DNA of 64,000 nucleotides, taken from Dactylosporangium sp. AC04546 (GTDB taxonomy: Bacteria > Actinomycetota > Actinomycetes > Mycobacteriales > Micromonosporaceae). Of the stretch, positions 15,847 to 25,700 are shown in pieces. Every line of letters starts with the position of its first letter. Within the stretch, counting starts at the first letter, position 1. Location of the stretch: assembly GCF_022095675.1 (NCBI RefSeq), contig NZ_JAHYSG010000004.1, positions 124,001 through 188,000 on the forward strand, read 5' to 3'. The notes beneath the pieces were generated by a model. It made no database searches and was not told where the DNA came from. It worked only from the letters and a program-made list of their open reading frames with translations. The position numbers were made by a program, and so were the translations under genes.

Positions 15847-16689
15847 ATGACCGAGAAGCTCATGCGTGTCCAAGCCAAGCTCACCGCCCGCGATCTCACG
15901 CTGCTCGGCTGGCTCGAAGACCACGGTGTGCTGACCAGCTTCCAGATCGCCCACGCGCTCTTTCCGTCCGTCAACTTCGCCCAACGACGTCTCCGCTCGC
16001 TCATGAACGACGACCTCGTCGACCGTTTCCGGCCGCAGCGCCAGGACGGCGGCTCCCACCCGTACCACTACGTCCTCGGGCAGCTCGGCGCCGACGTCGT
16101 CAGCGCCCAACGTGGTGCCGACCCGCCGCGTCGGGACCACGCGCGGAAGCGCCGATGGCAACTCACCAACCGAGCCAACCTGCCGCACCTGTTGGGAGTC
16201 AACGACTTCTTCATCCGGCTCAACGGCTACGCCCGGACACATCCCGGTGCCGAACTCGCCCGCTGGTGGCCGGCAAAGCGCTGTCAGGGCGTCGGCGCGT
16301 TCGCCGGACCAGCGGTGACTGACGCCCAACAGCTCGCCTACGTGGCGCGCATCCGGCCGGACGGGCACGGCATCTGGGTCGAGGCCGGGCGCGAACTGCC
16401 GTTCTTCCTCGAATACGACACCGGCACCGAACCGTTGTCGGTGCTGGTCGCCAAACTCGCTGGATACGCCCAACTTGCTGACGTCACCAGCCAACGTTGG
16501 CCGGTGCTGTTCTCCCTGCACTCGTCGGTCCGGGAGGCGAACCTCCATCGCCAGCTCACCGCCAACGACGTCCGGTATCCGGTGGCGACGACCGTTCGCG
16601 AGGCCGCTGACGTCAGCGGCAGTCCCGCCGACGCCGTCTGGTGGCGGCATCGGCGGGAAGGGCCGCTGACCCGCCTGATCGACATCTGA
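15847..16689 (+). CDS. Replication-relaxation family protein
   Basis: The 280-residue protein has an N-terminal winged HTH (LTARDLTLLGWLEDHGVLTS, then IAHALFPSVNFAQRRLRSL), a middle ELARWWPAKRC segment and the acidic DTGTEPLSVLVAKLAGY motif. These are the landmarks of the Replic_Relax family (PF13814), which is linked to plasmid and ICE maintenance in actinobacteria. A strong AAGGAGAGGGAG precedes ATG 15847. The precise biochemical role is not established. It is upstream of a 59-residue protein and the serine integrase, the usual right-end module. Confidence 0.85.
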   Translation: MTEKLMRVQAKLTARDLTLLGWLEDHGVLTSFQIAHALFPSVNFAQRRLRSLMNDDLVDRFRPQRQDGGSHPYHYVLGQLGADVVSAQRGADPPRRDHARKRRWQLTNRANLPHLLGVNDFFIRLNGYARTHPGAELARWWPAKRCQGVGAFAGPAVTDAQQLAYVARIRPDGHGIWVEAGRELPFFLEYDTGTEPLSVLVAKLAGYAQLADVTSQRWPVLFSLHSSVREANLHRQLTANDVRYPVATTVREAADVSGSPADAVWWRHRREGPLTRLIDI

Positions 16690-16756
16690 AGAGTCCAGAA
16701 AGGAGCGTCATGTCGCGACCACTTGCCCTCAGCCGATCGTCATCCCGTGGAGGAGC

Positions 16757-16936
16757 ATGGCCGCACGCCGTCGCACGTCATCACGTGCACACCGAGAGAC
16801 AGCAGCCGAGTCGGAGGAAGAGGAAGCGCTTGCCGAGCAAGCTCGGCGGGTTGTTGACCGAGCCCCACCTTTGACGCAGGAGCAGCGCGCTCGTTTGGTG
16901 GCGCTGCTCAGGCCCATCCGGAAGCGAACGAACTAA
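16757..16936 (+). CDS. 59-residue conserved-type small protein
   Basis: ATG 16757 is preceded by GGAGGAG one nt away. The product has a basic N-terminus (MAARRRTSSRAHRE), an acidic EEEEALAEQA segment and a C-terminus ARRVVDRAPPLTQEQRARLV. Small proteins of this type often lie beside integrases in actinobacterial elements; function is unknown, with a recombination-directionality role only a guess. An alternative short frame at 16710 has a good AAAGGAG site but reads as non-natural protein, and may act as a leader. A perfect 16-bp hairpin follows the stop. Confidence 0.6.
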   Translation: MAARRRTSSRAHRETAAESEEEEALAEQARRVVDRAPPLTQEQRARLVALLRPIRKRTN

Positions 16937-16938
16937 AC

Positions 16939-16974
16939 CCTTGCCGGGCGCGGCGACCGCCGCGCCCGGCAAGG
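16939..16974. terminator. Bidirectional hairpin terminator
   Basis: A perfect 16-bp stem (16939-16954 with 16959-16974) and a GACC loop separate the 59-residue gene from the convergent integrase gene, whose stop lies at 16979. It is very G+C-rich and without a T-tract, as usual in actinobacteria. Confidence 0.75.
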
Positions 16975-16978
16975 TCGG

Positions 16979-18382
16979 TCATCGGACCGGATTGGCGGGC
17001 TTCCAGTCGGGGTGCACGGTGCTCGAATCGAACTCGCGCCGACCGGGCGGCGGAGGGAGCAGCCACACGGTCGTCAGCGCCCGAACGACCGCCTGCTCCT
17101 CATCGATCCGGCCCTCCAGCTTCTTCCAGTCGGCGACCGGATCCTCGGAGGCGAGCAGCGGCGCCAGGGCGTTCTCCCGGCCCGCCTCCACCAGCTTCGC
17201 CTCGATGGCGGCCAGCTCCTCGGCGATCTCCCGCTTGGCCATCTCCAACTCGTCGTCGTCCAGCACCTGGCGTGCCCACAGCTTGACGGCCGACGTCCTG
17301 CGTTCGCGCAGCGCCATCGACTGAGCCCGGAGGTCCGCGAGTGCCGCCTCGTCAGGGCCGCTCACGAGGAGGTCCGCCAGATCCTCACGGCCGAGGCGGT
17401 CGGCCACCAGCCGCCGTACCCATTTGTCGGCTGGGTCCGCCAGCCGTGACAGGCCGCAGGACGGGCAGCGGTAGACGCGCCGCACCCGGCCGTCGGCGTA
17501 CTTCTCGCGGTAGGTCGACACCACAAGCGCGCCGCAGTCGGTGCGTCCGCACCGGTACAGCCTCGTGCCGAGCCACCGCCGAGCGCTCCCGACGTGGTTG
17601 GTCCGGCGCTTCGGTTCCGACAGCATCGCGATCGCGGCCCGCACGGCGGCTTCGGAGACGATTGCGGGCCACAGGCCCTGGGTGACCTCCCGGCCGCGAT
17701 GCGTGCGGATGCCGGCGTTGCGGAGGTTGCCCATCATGAGCCGGACCGCGTTGTGCCGCCACGGGCCACCAGCAGTTGTAATGAACCCGGCGGCGTTGAG
17801 GTCCTGAGCGATGCCGCTCAGGCTTCGACCGCCCAGCAGCCGCTGATACGCATCGCGCAATGCTGCCGCCTCGGCCTCGACGAGCGCCATGCCGTCCGCC
17901 GTGTAGCCGAACGCCCGGCGTCCGCCCGCGGGCCTGCCCTGCTCGGCGCGTTGCTGCGCCTCGCGGCGCTGGCGCTCCGACTTGACCTCGACTTCCATGG
18001 TGTCGAACTCGCCGATCATGCCCGCCATGCCGCGCCCGTAGGCGGTCGTCATGTCGAGCTCTGGCCCCTTGACCGGCACGACGCTCACCCGAGCCTCGCG
18101 CAGCAGCTCGATCCCGTCCGCCCGCTCGCGCCGGTTGCGCCACAGCCGCGATGTATGGAACACGACGATCCGCTCGACCTCGCCGCTCTTCACGGCGGCC
18201 ATCAGCGCGGCATAGCCCGGCCGCAGCTTCCCGTTCGTGGCGGAGATGTCGTTGTCGACGAACTCGCGGACGGTCCAGCCGCGCCGCTCGGCCAGGGCGC
18301 GAGCGTCCTCGCGTTGGCGCTCGACGCCGAGGCCCTCGCCCAGACGGTCCTCCGAGATGCGGAGATAGACAGCAGTCGTCAT
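16979..18382 (-). CDS. Large serine recombinase (integrase)
   Basis: The 467-residue protein has the resolvase catalytic domain with nucleophile S10 (VYLRISEDRLGEG), the RLWRNRRERADG and GEFDTMEVEVKSERQRR segments, a recombinase domain (GRRAFGYTADG) and a zinc-ribbon-like region (C..C near RCGRTDCGALV and YRCPSCG). A coiled coil (about 380-440) follows. Its start lies 25 bp from the right core site at 18407-18410, the usual integrase-attP arrangement. It inserts the element into the CxxxCxxC codons of a radical SAM gene. Confidence 0.95.
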   Translation of the reverse strand: MTTAVYLRISEDRLGEGLGVERQREDARALAERRGWTVREFVDNDISATNGKLRPGYAALMAAVKSGEVERIVVFHTSRLWRNRRERADGIELLREARVSVVPVKGPELDMTTAYGRGMAGMIGEFDTMEVEVKSERQRREAQQRAEQGRPAGGRRAFGYTADGMALVEAEAAALRDAYQRLLGGRSLSGIAQDLNAAGFITTAGGPWRHNAVRLMMGNLRNAGIRTHRGREVTQGLWPAIVSEAAVRAAIAMLSEPKRRTNHVGSARRWLGTRLYRCGRTDCGALVVSTYREKYADGRVRRVYRCPSCGLSRLADPADKWVRRLVADRLGREDLADLLVSGPDEAALADLRAQSMALRERRTSAVKLWARQVLDDDELEMAKREIAEELAAIEAKLVEAGRENALAPLLASEDPVADWKKLEGRIDEEQAVVRALTTVWLLPPPPGRREFDSSTVHPDWKPANPVR

Positions 18383-18406
18383 AGGCAGTAGTCTACGTCA
18401 GAACCG

Positions 18407-18410
18407 GTGC
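18407..18410 (+). other. Right attachment junction (attR) of the serine-integrase element
   Basis: GTGC at 18407-18410 is the core. To its right the radical SAM frame resumes at CGG TTC TGT (R F C). To its left AGTAGT at 18387-18392 lies 14 nt from the core, mirroring ACTACT at 4733-4738. The arms GGNAGTAGT of both ends match at the same distance. Confidence 0.85.
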
Positions 18411-19172
18411 CGGTTCTGTCAGACGCCGTTCATGTTCTCCGCGAAGTTCCGGCACCGTAGCGTCGAGAACGTGCGGTGGCACGTCGACCGGATGCGGGAG
18501 TTCGGGAAGCGGGACGTCCGGTTCATCACGCCCACCTCGCTGTCCTACGGTGCCGACGGGGAGGAGCCGAACCTGGCCGCCGTCGAGGAGCTGCTCGCGA
18601 GCTGCAAGGAGGGCATCGGGCCCGACGGGCGGGTGTTCTTCGGGTCGTTCCCCAGCGAGATCCGGCCCGAGCACATGAGCGTCGACGCGTTGCGGCTGGT
18701 CAAGCGGTACTGCGCGAACGACAACCTCATTGTCGGGGCGCAGTCCGGGTCCGAGGAGGTGCTCGACCGGGCCAAGCGGGGGCACGACGTCGAGTCCGTG
18801 CGGCGGGCGGTGCGGCTCGGGATCGCCGAGGGGTTCCGGATCAACGTCGACATGATCTTCGGGATGCCGGGGGAGGGGCCGGAGGACGTCGAGGCGTCGA
18901 TGCGGCTCGCGGAGGAGCTGGCCGGGCTCGGGGCGCGGATCCACTCGCACGTGTTCATGCCGCTACCCGGCACCCCGTGGCGCGACGCGCCGGCCGGGGA
19001 CGTCGACCCCGAGACGATCCGGGCCGTGTCGCGGCTCGCCCAGCAGGGAGCGCTCTACGGGCACTGGCAGAAGCAGCGCGAGCACGCCAGCCGGCTGGCC
19101 GCGGCGGCCCAGGAGTACCCGCGGCCGGGGCGCAGCCGCACCCTGCTCCCGCAGGTGGACCCGGCGCCCTGA
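18408..19172 (+). pseudogene. 3' half of the interrupted radical SAM gene
   Basis: The frame enters from element DNA at TGC 18408 and continues CRFCQTPFMFSAKF through the radical SAM barrel (SVENVRWHV, DMIFGMPGEG, RIHSHVFMPLPGTPWRD) to a stop at 19170. An in-frame ATG at 18432 could start a truncated product lacking the cluster cysteines, which would not be an active radical SAM enzyme. It joins perfectly to fragment A (4173-4718). Confidence 0.9.
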
Positions 19173-19324
19173 CCTCGGCGGCATGCGCTGGAAAGGTCGC
19201 CGCGGTCGAGCACTGTGCGGCGCTGGAGCACGGTTTCCAATGCGAGGGCACGTTCGGGCCGACGACGGGGCCTTCGAGGTCGCGCGGCTGAGCGGGTACT
19301 CGGACACCGAAGCGGCGACGCTCC

Positions 19325-20617
19325 TCACATCGCCGGCGGCGTGACCGCGTAGACCAGGGCCGAGCGCGGCGAGCGCTTGCCGAGCAGGTCCCGGGAGTAG
19401 ACGGCGTAGGCGTACTCCGTGGAGCCCTTCAGGCCGGTCAGCTTCACCTCGGTCCGGCCGGTCGTCACCACGCGCGACTCGGTGGCGCCGCTCAGCGCGA
19501 CCACCTGGTAGGTCGTCCCGCCGATCGAGCCGGGGCGGCGCTGCCAGCGCAGCGTCACGCTGCCGTTGGACACGTCGGAGACCACCAGGCCCTGCGGTGC
19601 GCGGCGGCGGCGGTCGGCGGCGGCGGCGGTACCGTTGCGGAACACCGTCGCCTCACGCGTGTCGGTGTCCAGGCCGTTGGGCCCGCTGATGAACCGCTGG
19701 CCCCAGGCGGTGCGGCTGGCCGGGTCGAAGTTGTGGACCAGGTCGAGGTAGCTGTACTGCTTGTCGTTGCCGCTCCAGGACCAGCCGAAGTACCCCAGCT
19801 CGTGCGCCTCCGCGTAGGCCATGATCGCGTCCTCGTCGGGGTCGCCCCACTGGTGCTCGCCGGAGAACTCGCCGACCAGGATCGGCAGGCGGCGCTTCGT
19901 GAACGAGCTGAGGTAGCTGTTGACCTTCGCGGCGTTGTTGAACTGGCCGTACATGTGGATGTCGAACGCGGTGTTGCTGTCGGGGTCGGCGGCGACGACC
20001 TGCTCGGCCTGGTCGCGCATGACGAACGACTCGTCCTGGCCCCAGCCGGGCGCGCCGACCATGAGCATGTGCCGGAAGCCGGCGGCGCGCAGGGTGCGGA
20101 TCGCGTCCGAGGTCTGCTGGGCCCACGGCATCGTCGCGCCGTTGCCGAACGGCTCGTTGGCGATGTTGATGATGACGTGGTCCTCGTGGCCGACGAGGAC
20201 GTCGCGCAGGCCCAGCCAGTACCGCACCGCCTGGGCCATCGTCGCGGCCTTCTTGTCCTGGCCGAAACCGGTCGTGTCGTGCGCGTCGAAGATGCAGATC
20301 AGCCGGTTGACCTCGCAGAGCTTCACGAGGCTGGCGACCTCGGGGGCCTTGGCCTCGCGCCACTGGTGGCCCATGCCCAGCGGGAGGCGGGCCGCGTTGG
20401 CGCCGGCGGCCTTGATCCCGGCGAATGAGGCGCTCTTGTCGGGGTACCACATGACGTCGTGGTTCATCCCGCGCAGCACCAGGTCGGATCCGTTGGCCTC
20501 GACGATCCGCCCGTCGCGCACGTGTATCCCCGGACCGCGCTCCGCGGCCCGCGCGGGTGCCGCGGGGCCCAGCCCCACCGCGGCCAGGATGATCGCGACC
20601 ACCAGCACGCCTCTCAC
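19325..20617 (-). CDS. Secreted glycoside hydrolase family 5 enzyme with FN3 domain
   Basis: The 430-residue protein begins with a signal peptide (VLVVAIILAAVGLGPAAPARA). The catalytic domain shows NIANEPFG (acid/base E155) and LPILVGEFSG (nucleophile E250), the GH5 pair, with HMYGQFN between them. It resembles the mannanase/endoglucanase subgroup. A fibronectin type III domain follows (about 340-425, PQGLVVSDVSNGSVTLRW). It probably degrades extracellular beta-linked polysaccharide; substrate is not decided. It stands alone downstream of gltX. Confidence 0.85.
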   Translation of the reverse strand: MRGVLVVAIILAAVGLGPAAPARAAERGPGIHVRDGRIVEANGSDLVLRGMNHDVMWYPDKSASFAGIKAAGANAARLPLGMGHQWREAKAPEVASLVKLCEVNRLICIFDAHDTTGFGQDKKAATMAQAVRYWLGLRDVLVGHEDHVIINIANEPFGNGATMPWAQQTSDAIRTLRAAGFRHMLMVGAPGWGQDESFVMRDQAEQVVAADPDSNTAFDIHMYGQFNNAAKVNSYLSSFTKRRLPILVGEFSGEHQWGDPDEDAIMAYAEAHELGYFGWSWSGNDKQYSYLDLVHNFDPASRTAWGQRFISGPNGLDTDTREATVFRNGTAAAADRRRRAPQGLVVSDVSNGSVTLRWQRRPGSIGGTTYQVVALSGATESRVVTTGRTEVKLTGLKGSTEYAYAVYSRDLLGKRSPRSALVYAVTPPAM

Positions 20618-20689
20618 GGCCCGTCCGGCTACCCGGCCGCCGGCCGCCCTACCCGCGCGACGGGGTGATCCTGGAGGCGCCGCCGGACC

Positions 20690-20727
20690 GACGTCGGTCG
20701 ATCTACCGCGGTAGATCGATCGACGTC
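20690..20727. promoter_or_regulatory. 38-bp near-perfect palindrome between gltX and the GH5 gene
   Basis: Arms 20690-20708 and 20709-20727 pair at 18 of 19 positions, with the centre TCTACCGCGGTAGA. It lies 21 bp after the gltX stop and 73 bp before the GH5 start on the same strand. An operator for the glycosidase gene or a gltX terminator are both possible; the absence of a loop favours a protein-binding site. Confidence 0.5.
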
Positions 20728-20747
20728 TGTGGAGCAGTCCGGCGGGC

Positions 20748-22169
20748 CTAGAGCTTGGCGCGGGCCGCGCGCAGGCGGGCCAGCGTGCGGTCGCGGCCCA
20801 GGATCTCCAGCGACTCGAACAGCGGCAGGCCGACCGACCGGCCGGTCACCGCGACCCGGATCGGGGCCTGCGCCTTGCCGAGCTTCAGCCCGCGCTCGGC
20901 GCCGACCGTCTCCAGCGCCGTCTTGAGCGCCTCCGCGTCCCACGACGCCACCTCGAACGCCGCGATCGACGCGTCGAGCAGGTCGGCCGCGCCGTCCTTC
21001 ATCGCCTTCGCCCACGACGCCTCGTCGGTCGCCGGCTCGTCGAGGAAGGCGAAGTCGACGTTGACCACGATCTCGGACAGCAGCGCGATGCGGGTCTGCG
21101 CGTGCGGGGCGAGCGCCTCGAACACCTTCGGGTCGAAGGCGGCCGGGTCCCACGGCGGTGCGGGCACGGAGGTGCCGCCGGGCGCCACCGGGGTGCCGGT
21201 CAGCCACGGCTGGCAGGCCGTGACGAAGTCCGGCAGCGACAGGGCCCGGATGTACTCGCCGTTGAACGCCCGCAGCTTCCGCTCGTCGAAGAAGGCCGGC
21301 GACGGGTTGACCTCCTCCAGCCGGAACTCGTCCTCGATGACCGACCAGGGCACGATCTCCCGGTCGTTCGACGGGGCCCACCCGAGCAGCATGAGGTAGT
21401 TGCGCATGGCGTCGCTGAGGTAGCCCTCGTCGCGGTACTGCTCGAGGGCGACCTTGTCGCGGCGCTTCGACAGCTTCTGGCGCTTCTCGTTGACCACGAC
21501 GGGCACGTGCGCCCAGACCGGCGGGGTGTGGCCCAGCGCCGACCACAGCAGCTGCTGCTTCGGCGTGTTGGGCAGGTGCTCCTCGGCCCGGATGACGTGG
21601 GTGATCCCCATCGTCATGTCGTCGACGACGTTGGCCAGCAGGAACACCGCCGAGCCGTCGCCGCGGGCGATGACGAAGTCCTCGAGCAGCTTGTTCTCGA
21701 ACGTGGGCTCGCCGCGCACCAGGTCGACCACGACCGTGCTGCCCTCGTCGGGCGTGCGGAAGCGCAGCGCGCGGCCCTCGCCGGGGCCGAGCGAGCGGTC
21801 GCGGCAGAAGCCGTCATACCCGCGGAACTGCGCGCCGGAGCGCTCCTGCACCATCTCGCGGGTGCAGCCGCAGTAGTAGGCCTTGCCCTCCTGGTAGAGC
21901 CGGTGGGCGGCGGCGGTGTGCTGCTCTGCGTAGGTCGACTGGAAGTAGGGGCCCTCGTAGGTGTCGCGGGCGATGCCGATCCAGCCGAGCGCGTTGAGGA
22001 TGCCCTCGGTCCACTCCGGACGGTTGCGGGCGGCGTCGGTGTCCTCGATGCGCAGGACGAACACGCCGCCCTGCTGCTTGGCGTAGATCCAGTTCTGCAG
22101 CGCGGACCGGGCGCCGCCGACGTGGAACAGGCCGGTCGGGGACGGGGCGAAGCGAACGCGAACAGTCAC
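20748..22169 (-). CDS. gltX: Glutamyl-tRNA synthetase
   Basis: The 473-residue class I synthetase charges tRNA-Glu (and in many actinobacteria tRNA-Gln for later amidation). The HIGH signature is FHVGG near residues 15-19 after FAPSPTG, and the KMSKS signature is KLSKR near 245. CGCTREM and the anticodon-binding alpha-helical C-terminus are present, and length is normal. It starts 4 bp inside the end of the upstream MarR gene (overlap 22166-22169), suggesting cotranscription. Confidence 0.95.
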   Translation of the reverse strand: MTVRVRFAPSPTGLFHVGGARSALQNWIYAKQQGGVFVLRIEDTDAARNRPEWTEGILNALGWIGIARDTYEGPYFQSTYAEQHTAAAHRLYQEGKAYYCGCTREMVQERSGAQFRGYDGFCRDRSLGPGEGRALRFRTPDEGSTVVVDLVRGEPTFENKLLEDFVIARGDGSAVFLLANVVDDMTMGITHVIRAEEHLPNTPKQQLLWSALGHTPPVWAHVPVVVNEKRQKLSKRRDKVALEQYRDEGYLSDAMRNYLMLLGWAPSNDREIVPWSVIEDEFRLEEVNPSPAFFDERKLRAFNGEYIRALSLPDFVTACQPWLTGTPVAPGGTSVPAPPWDPAAFDPKVFEALAPHAQTRIALLSEIVVNVDFAFLDEPATDEASWAKAMKDGAADLLDASIAAFEVASWDAEALKTALETVGAERGLKLGKAQAPIRVAVTGRSVGLPLFESLEILGRDRTLARLRAARAKL

Positions 22170-22669
22170 GCTTCCAGACTAGTGGGCTCCGGAAGCACGT
22201 TTTCCGGCAGTGCTATCCCTTGCTCCAGCGCCTCGGCCACCGCCGCGTCGCCGATGCGTGCCAGCACGGTCTGCAGCATCTCGAGGGTCTCGTCGTCGAG
22301 CCGGTCGAGCAGCCGCCGCTGGGCACGGTTGCCGCTGTCCATGATCTCGTCGAGTAATCGGCGCCCCTCGGAAGACAGGTGGATGCGCCGGATGCGCCGG
22401 TCGTGGGTGTCCTCGACGCGTGTGACCAGACCGTGGCCGACCAGCCGGTCGATGATCCCGGACAGCGTGGCCAACGTCACGCCGAGCAGCCGGGACAACT
22501 CCTGACCGGCGATTCCTTCGTGCCGCGAGAGCAGCAACAGCACCTTGAGCTGCTGCATCGTGAGGTTTACTGAGAAGATCGGGTTGGTTCGGTCGTACGC
22601 GACCAGGGAGCGCATGCGCTGCTCGGCCATCATCACCCGCTGCAGCAGGGCTTCCCTGTGAGTGTTCAC
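22166..22669 (-). CDS. MarR-family regulator
   Basis: The 167-residue protein has the MarR winged helix: [18 protein letters not shown], then [19 protein letters not shown] and [22 protein letters not shown] (wing). It is divergent from an RND efflux pump with 98 bp between starts and a 25-bp palindrome at 22700-22724, so it probably represses the pump and itself. Its stop overlaps the gltX start. Confidence 0.9.
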   Translation of the reverse strand: MNTHREALLQRVMMAEQRMRSLVAYDRTNPIFSVNLTMQQLKVLLLLSRHEGIAGQELSRLLGVTLATLSGIIDRLVGHGLVTRVEDTHDRRIRRIHLSSEGRRLLDEIMDSGNRAQRRLLDRLDDETLEMLQTVLARIGDAAVAEALEQGIALPENVLPEPTSLEA

Positions 22670-22699
22670 AGGAATGTTTTACCCCCTGGACAAATTTTG

Positions 22700-22724
22700 T
22701 GCGAGCCTAACCGTTAGCATCGCA
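22700..22724. promoter_or_regulatory. MarR operator palindrome
   Basis: TGCGA (22700-22704), CTAAC-C-GTTAG (22707-22717) and TCGCA (22720-22724) form one 25-bp dyad centred at 22712, broken only at the 2-nt linkers. It lies midway between the divergent MarR and RND genes. Confidence 0.7.
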
Positions 22725-22767
22725 CGAACTAACGTCTGTCTTAGCCGATCGGAAGAAGACTCCTACC

Positions 22768-25700
22768 ATGTCGTTCCTCGCCCGGCTCAGTTTGGCGAAC
22801 CGGGGGCTGGTCGCGATTATCGCGATCGTCGTCCTGGGCTTCGGCGCCATTGCCATTCCGTCGCTCAAGCAGCAACTCATCCCGTCGATCGAGTTCCCGG
22901 CCGCCTTCGTGGTCGCGCCCTACCCGGGTGTGTCGCCGGAGATCGTCGAGGAGCAGGTCGCCAAGCCCATCGAGAGCGCCCTGCAGGGCGTGCCCGGACT
23001 GACCGACATCACGTCGACCAGCCGTGAGGGCGTCGCGACGGTCCAGGTCTCCTTCGAGTTCGGCACCTCGATCGACGAGATCACCAACAAGATCCAGACG
23101 TCGATCACGCGGATCCGGTCGCAGCTGCCGTCGACCGTCGAGCCGCAGGTGATCGCCGGCTCCACCGACGACCTGCCCGCGATCGTGCTCGCCGCGTCCA
23201 AGTCCGGCGACCAGGTCGCGTTCGCGCAGCAGCTCAACGCCATCGTGGTGCCCGCGCTGCAGGGCATCGACGGCGTCCGGACCGTCGAGGTCACCGGCGC
23301 CGAGACGCAGAACGTGCTCATCACGCTCAGCCAGAAGGCGCTGTCCGCCGGCGTCAACTCGCAGACGCTCACCGCGGCCCTCAAGGCCAACGGCGTCTCG
23401 TTCCCGGCCGGCACGCTGACCGAGGGCGACCGCTCCCTCGCCGTGCAGGTCGGCGGCACGCTCGGCACGATCGACGAGCTCAAGGCGCTCAACGTCACGC
23501 CCACCACCAAGCTCGGTGACGTCGCCACGGTCGAGCTGAAGACCGTCGAGGCCACCTCGATCACCCGCACCAACGGCAAGCCGAGCCTCGGCATCGCGGT
23601 CACCGCGTCGCCCGACGGCAACCCCGTGCGGATCAGCCACGAGGTCCAGGACAAGCTGGCCGAGCTCCAGACCCAGCTGGGCGGCGACACGAAGATCACG
23701 TCGATCTTCGACCAGGCGCCGTTCGTCGAGTCGTCCATCAAGAGCCTCACCACCGAGGGCGCGCTCGGCCTGCTGTTCGCGGTGATCGTGATCCTGGTGT
23801 TCCTGGTGTCGATCCGCTCGACGCTGGTCACCGCCGTGTCGATCCCGCTGTCGGTGGTCGTCGCGCTGATCGGCCTGTGGGTCGGCGACTACTCGCTCAA
23901 CCTGCTGACCCTGGGCGCCCTGACGATCGCCGTCGGGCGCGTCGTCGACGACTCGATCGTGGTCCTGGAGAACATCAAACGCCATCTGGAGTACGGCGAG
24001 GAGAAGCGTCACGCGATCCTCACCGGCGTCCGCGAGGTCACCAGCGCCGTCGTCGCCTCGACGCTGACCACCGTCGCCGTGTTCCTCCCGATCGGCCTCG
24101 TCGGCGGGCTCGCCGGCGAGCTGTTCCGGCCGTTCGCGGTCACCATCGCGGTCGCGCTGGTCGCCTCGCTGTTCGTGTCGCTGACGGTCGTGCCGGTGCT
24201 CGCGTACTGGTTCCTGCGCCCGCCGAAGCAGCTCGGCGCCGAGGAGCGCGAGGCCATCGAGGCCAGGGCGCTGGCGAAGGAGCGCCGCAGCCCGCTGCAG
24301 CGCGGCTACGTGCCGATCATCAGCTGGGTGACCCGCTCCGCCGGGACCCGCTGGATCACCGTCGGCCTCAGCCTGGTGGTGTTCGTCCTGACGATCGGCT
24401 CGGCGAGCCTGCTGAAGACCAACTTCATCGACCAGTCGGGTCAGACCGAGTTCTCCATCTCGCAGGAGCTGCCGCTGGGCGCCAGCCTGGCGACGACCGA
24501 CGCGGCCGCGAAGAAGGTCGAGGACATGCTGGCCAAGCGCGGCGACATCGAGGCCTACCAGGCCACGATCGGCGCCTCGTCCGGCTTCGGCTTCACCGGT
24601 GCCCAGTCGACGAACACGGCGAACTTCTCGGTCACCGCCAAGGACGACACCGACGTCGACAAGGTCATCGAGGAGCTGCGCACCGAGGTCGCGGCGGCCG
24701 GCACGAGCATCGGCACCGTGAAGATCACCGCCGGCGGCGGTGGTGGCGGCTCCACCGACCAGCTCGAGGTCGTCGTCAAGGCGAACAACACCGCCGACCT
24801 CACCAAGGCCGCGGAGCAGGTCCAGAAGGCGATGTCGGAGACCCCGAACATCGCCGATGTCGAGAGCAACCTGTCGGCGAGCAACCCGCGGGTCGACGTC
24901 AAGGTGAAGCGCGACGTCGCCGCGCGGTACGGGCTGTCCGACGCCGCCATCGGCGGCATCGTCAGCGCCGCGTACCGCGGCCAGACCCTCACCGAGCTCA
25001 CCGTCGACGGCCAGTCGCGTGACCTGGTGCTGCGCAGCGGCCCGGCGCCGGCGACGCTCGCCGAGCTCAAGGCGCTGCCGATCCCGGTCCAGGCCACCCC
25101 GCCGTTCGTGCGGCTCGACCAGGTCGCCGACGTCAGCGAGGGTGCCGGCCCGGCCGCCATCACCCGGATCGACGGCAACCGCAGCGCGTCGGTCACCGGC
25201 CGCGCGACGATCGACAACCTCGGCGAGGTGTCGACCGCCCTGCAGAAGAAGCTCGACGCGCTGAGCCTGCCGGCCGGCGCGACGGTCACCCTCGGCGGCG
25301 TCACGCAGGACCAGCAGGAGGCGTTCGGTCAGCTGGGCCTGGCCATGCTGGCGGCGATCGCGATCGTCTTCATCATCATGGTGGCGACGTTCCGCAGTGT
25401 GGCGCAGCCGCTGATCCTGCTCGTCTCGATCCCGTTCGCCGCGACCGGCGCGATCCTGCTGCTGCTCGCGACGAACACCCCGCTGGGCCTGCCGGCGATG
25501 ATCGGCGTGCTCATGCTCATCGGCATCGTCGTGACCAACGCGATCGTGCTGATGGACCTCATCAACCAGTACCGCGAGGGCGGCATGCCGGTCCGCCAGG
25601 CCGTCATCGAGGGCGGCCGGCGCCGCCTGCGCCCGATCCTGATGACCGCGGTGGCGACGATCTGCGCGCTGCTGCCGATGGCCATCGGCCTCACCGGCGA

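Larger units (their letters stand above)
4719..18406. mobile_element. Integrative element with serine integrase, inserted in a radical SAM gene
   Basis: The 13.7 kb insert is delimited by GTGC cores within split radical SAM codons. It encodes its integrase at the right end, reading inward from attR, with a replication-relaxation protein, XRE/ImmA and GntR regulators, and cargo: a NTase/HEPN pair, a Ubl/E2-like/JAB-E1 cassette with two nuclease-like genes, and one intact plus one truncated radical SAM copy. No relaxase or FtsK-type transfer gene is seen. It may therefore be a mobilisable island or a plasmid-like element rather than a full conjugative element. Base composition is close to the host's. 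Confidence 0.85.

Noticed and set aside
18432..19172. Independent radical SAM gene starting at ATG 18432
   Set aside because: It lacks the CxxxCxxC motif and the frame continues upstream to the att core; it is the 3' half of the split gene.
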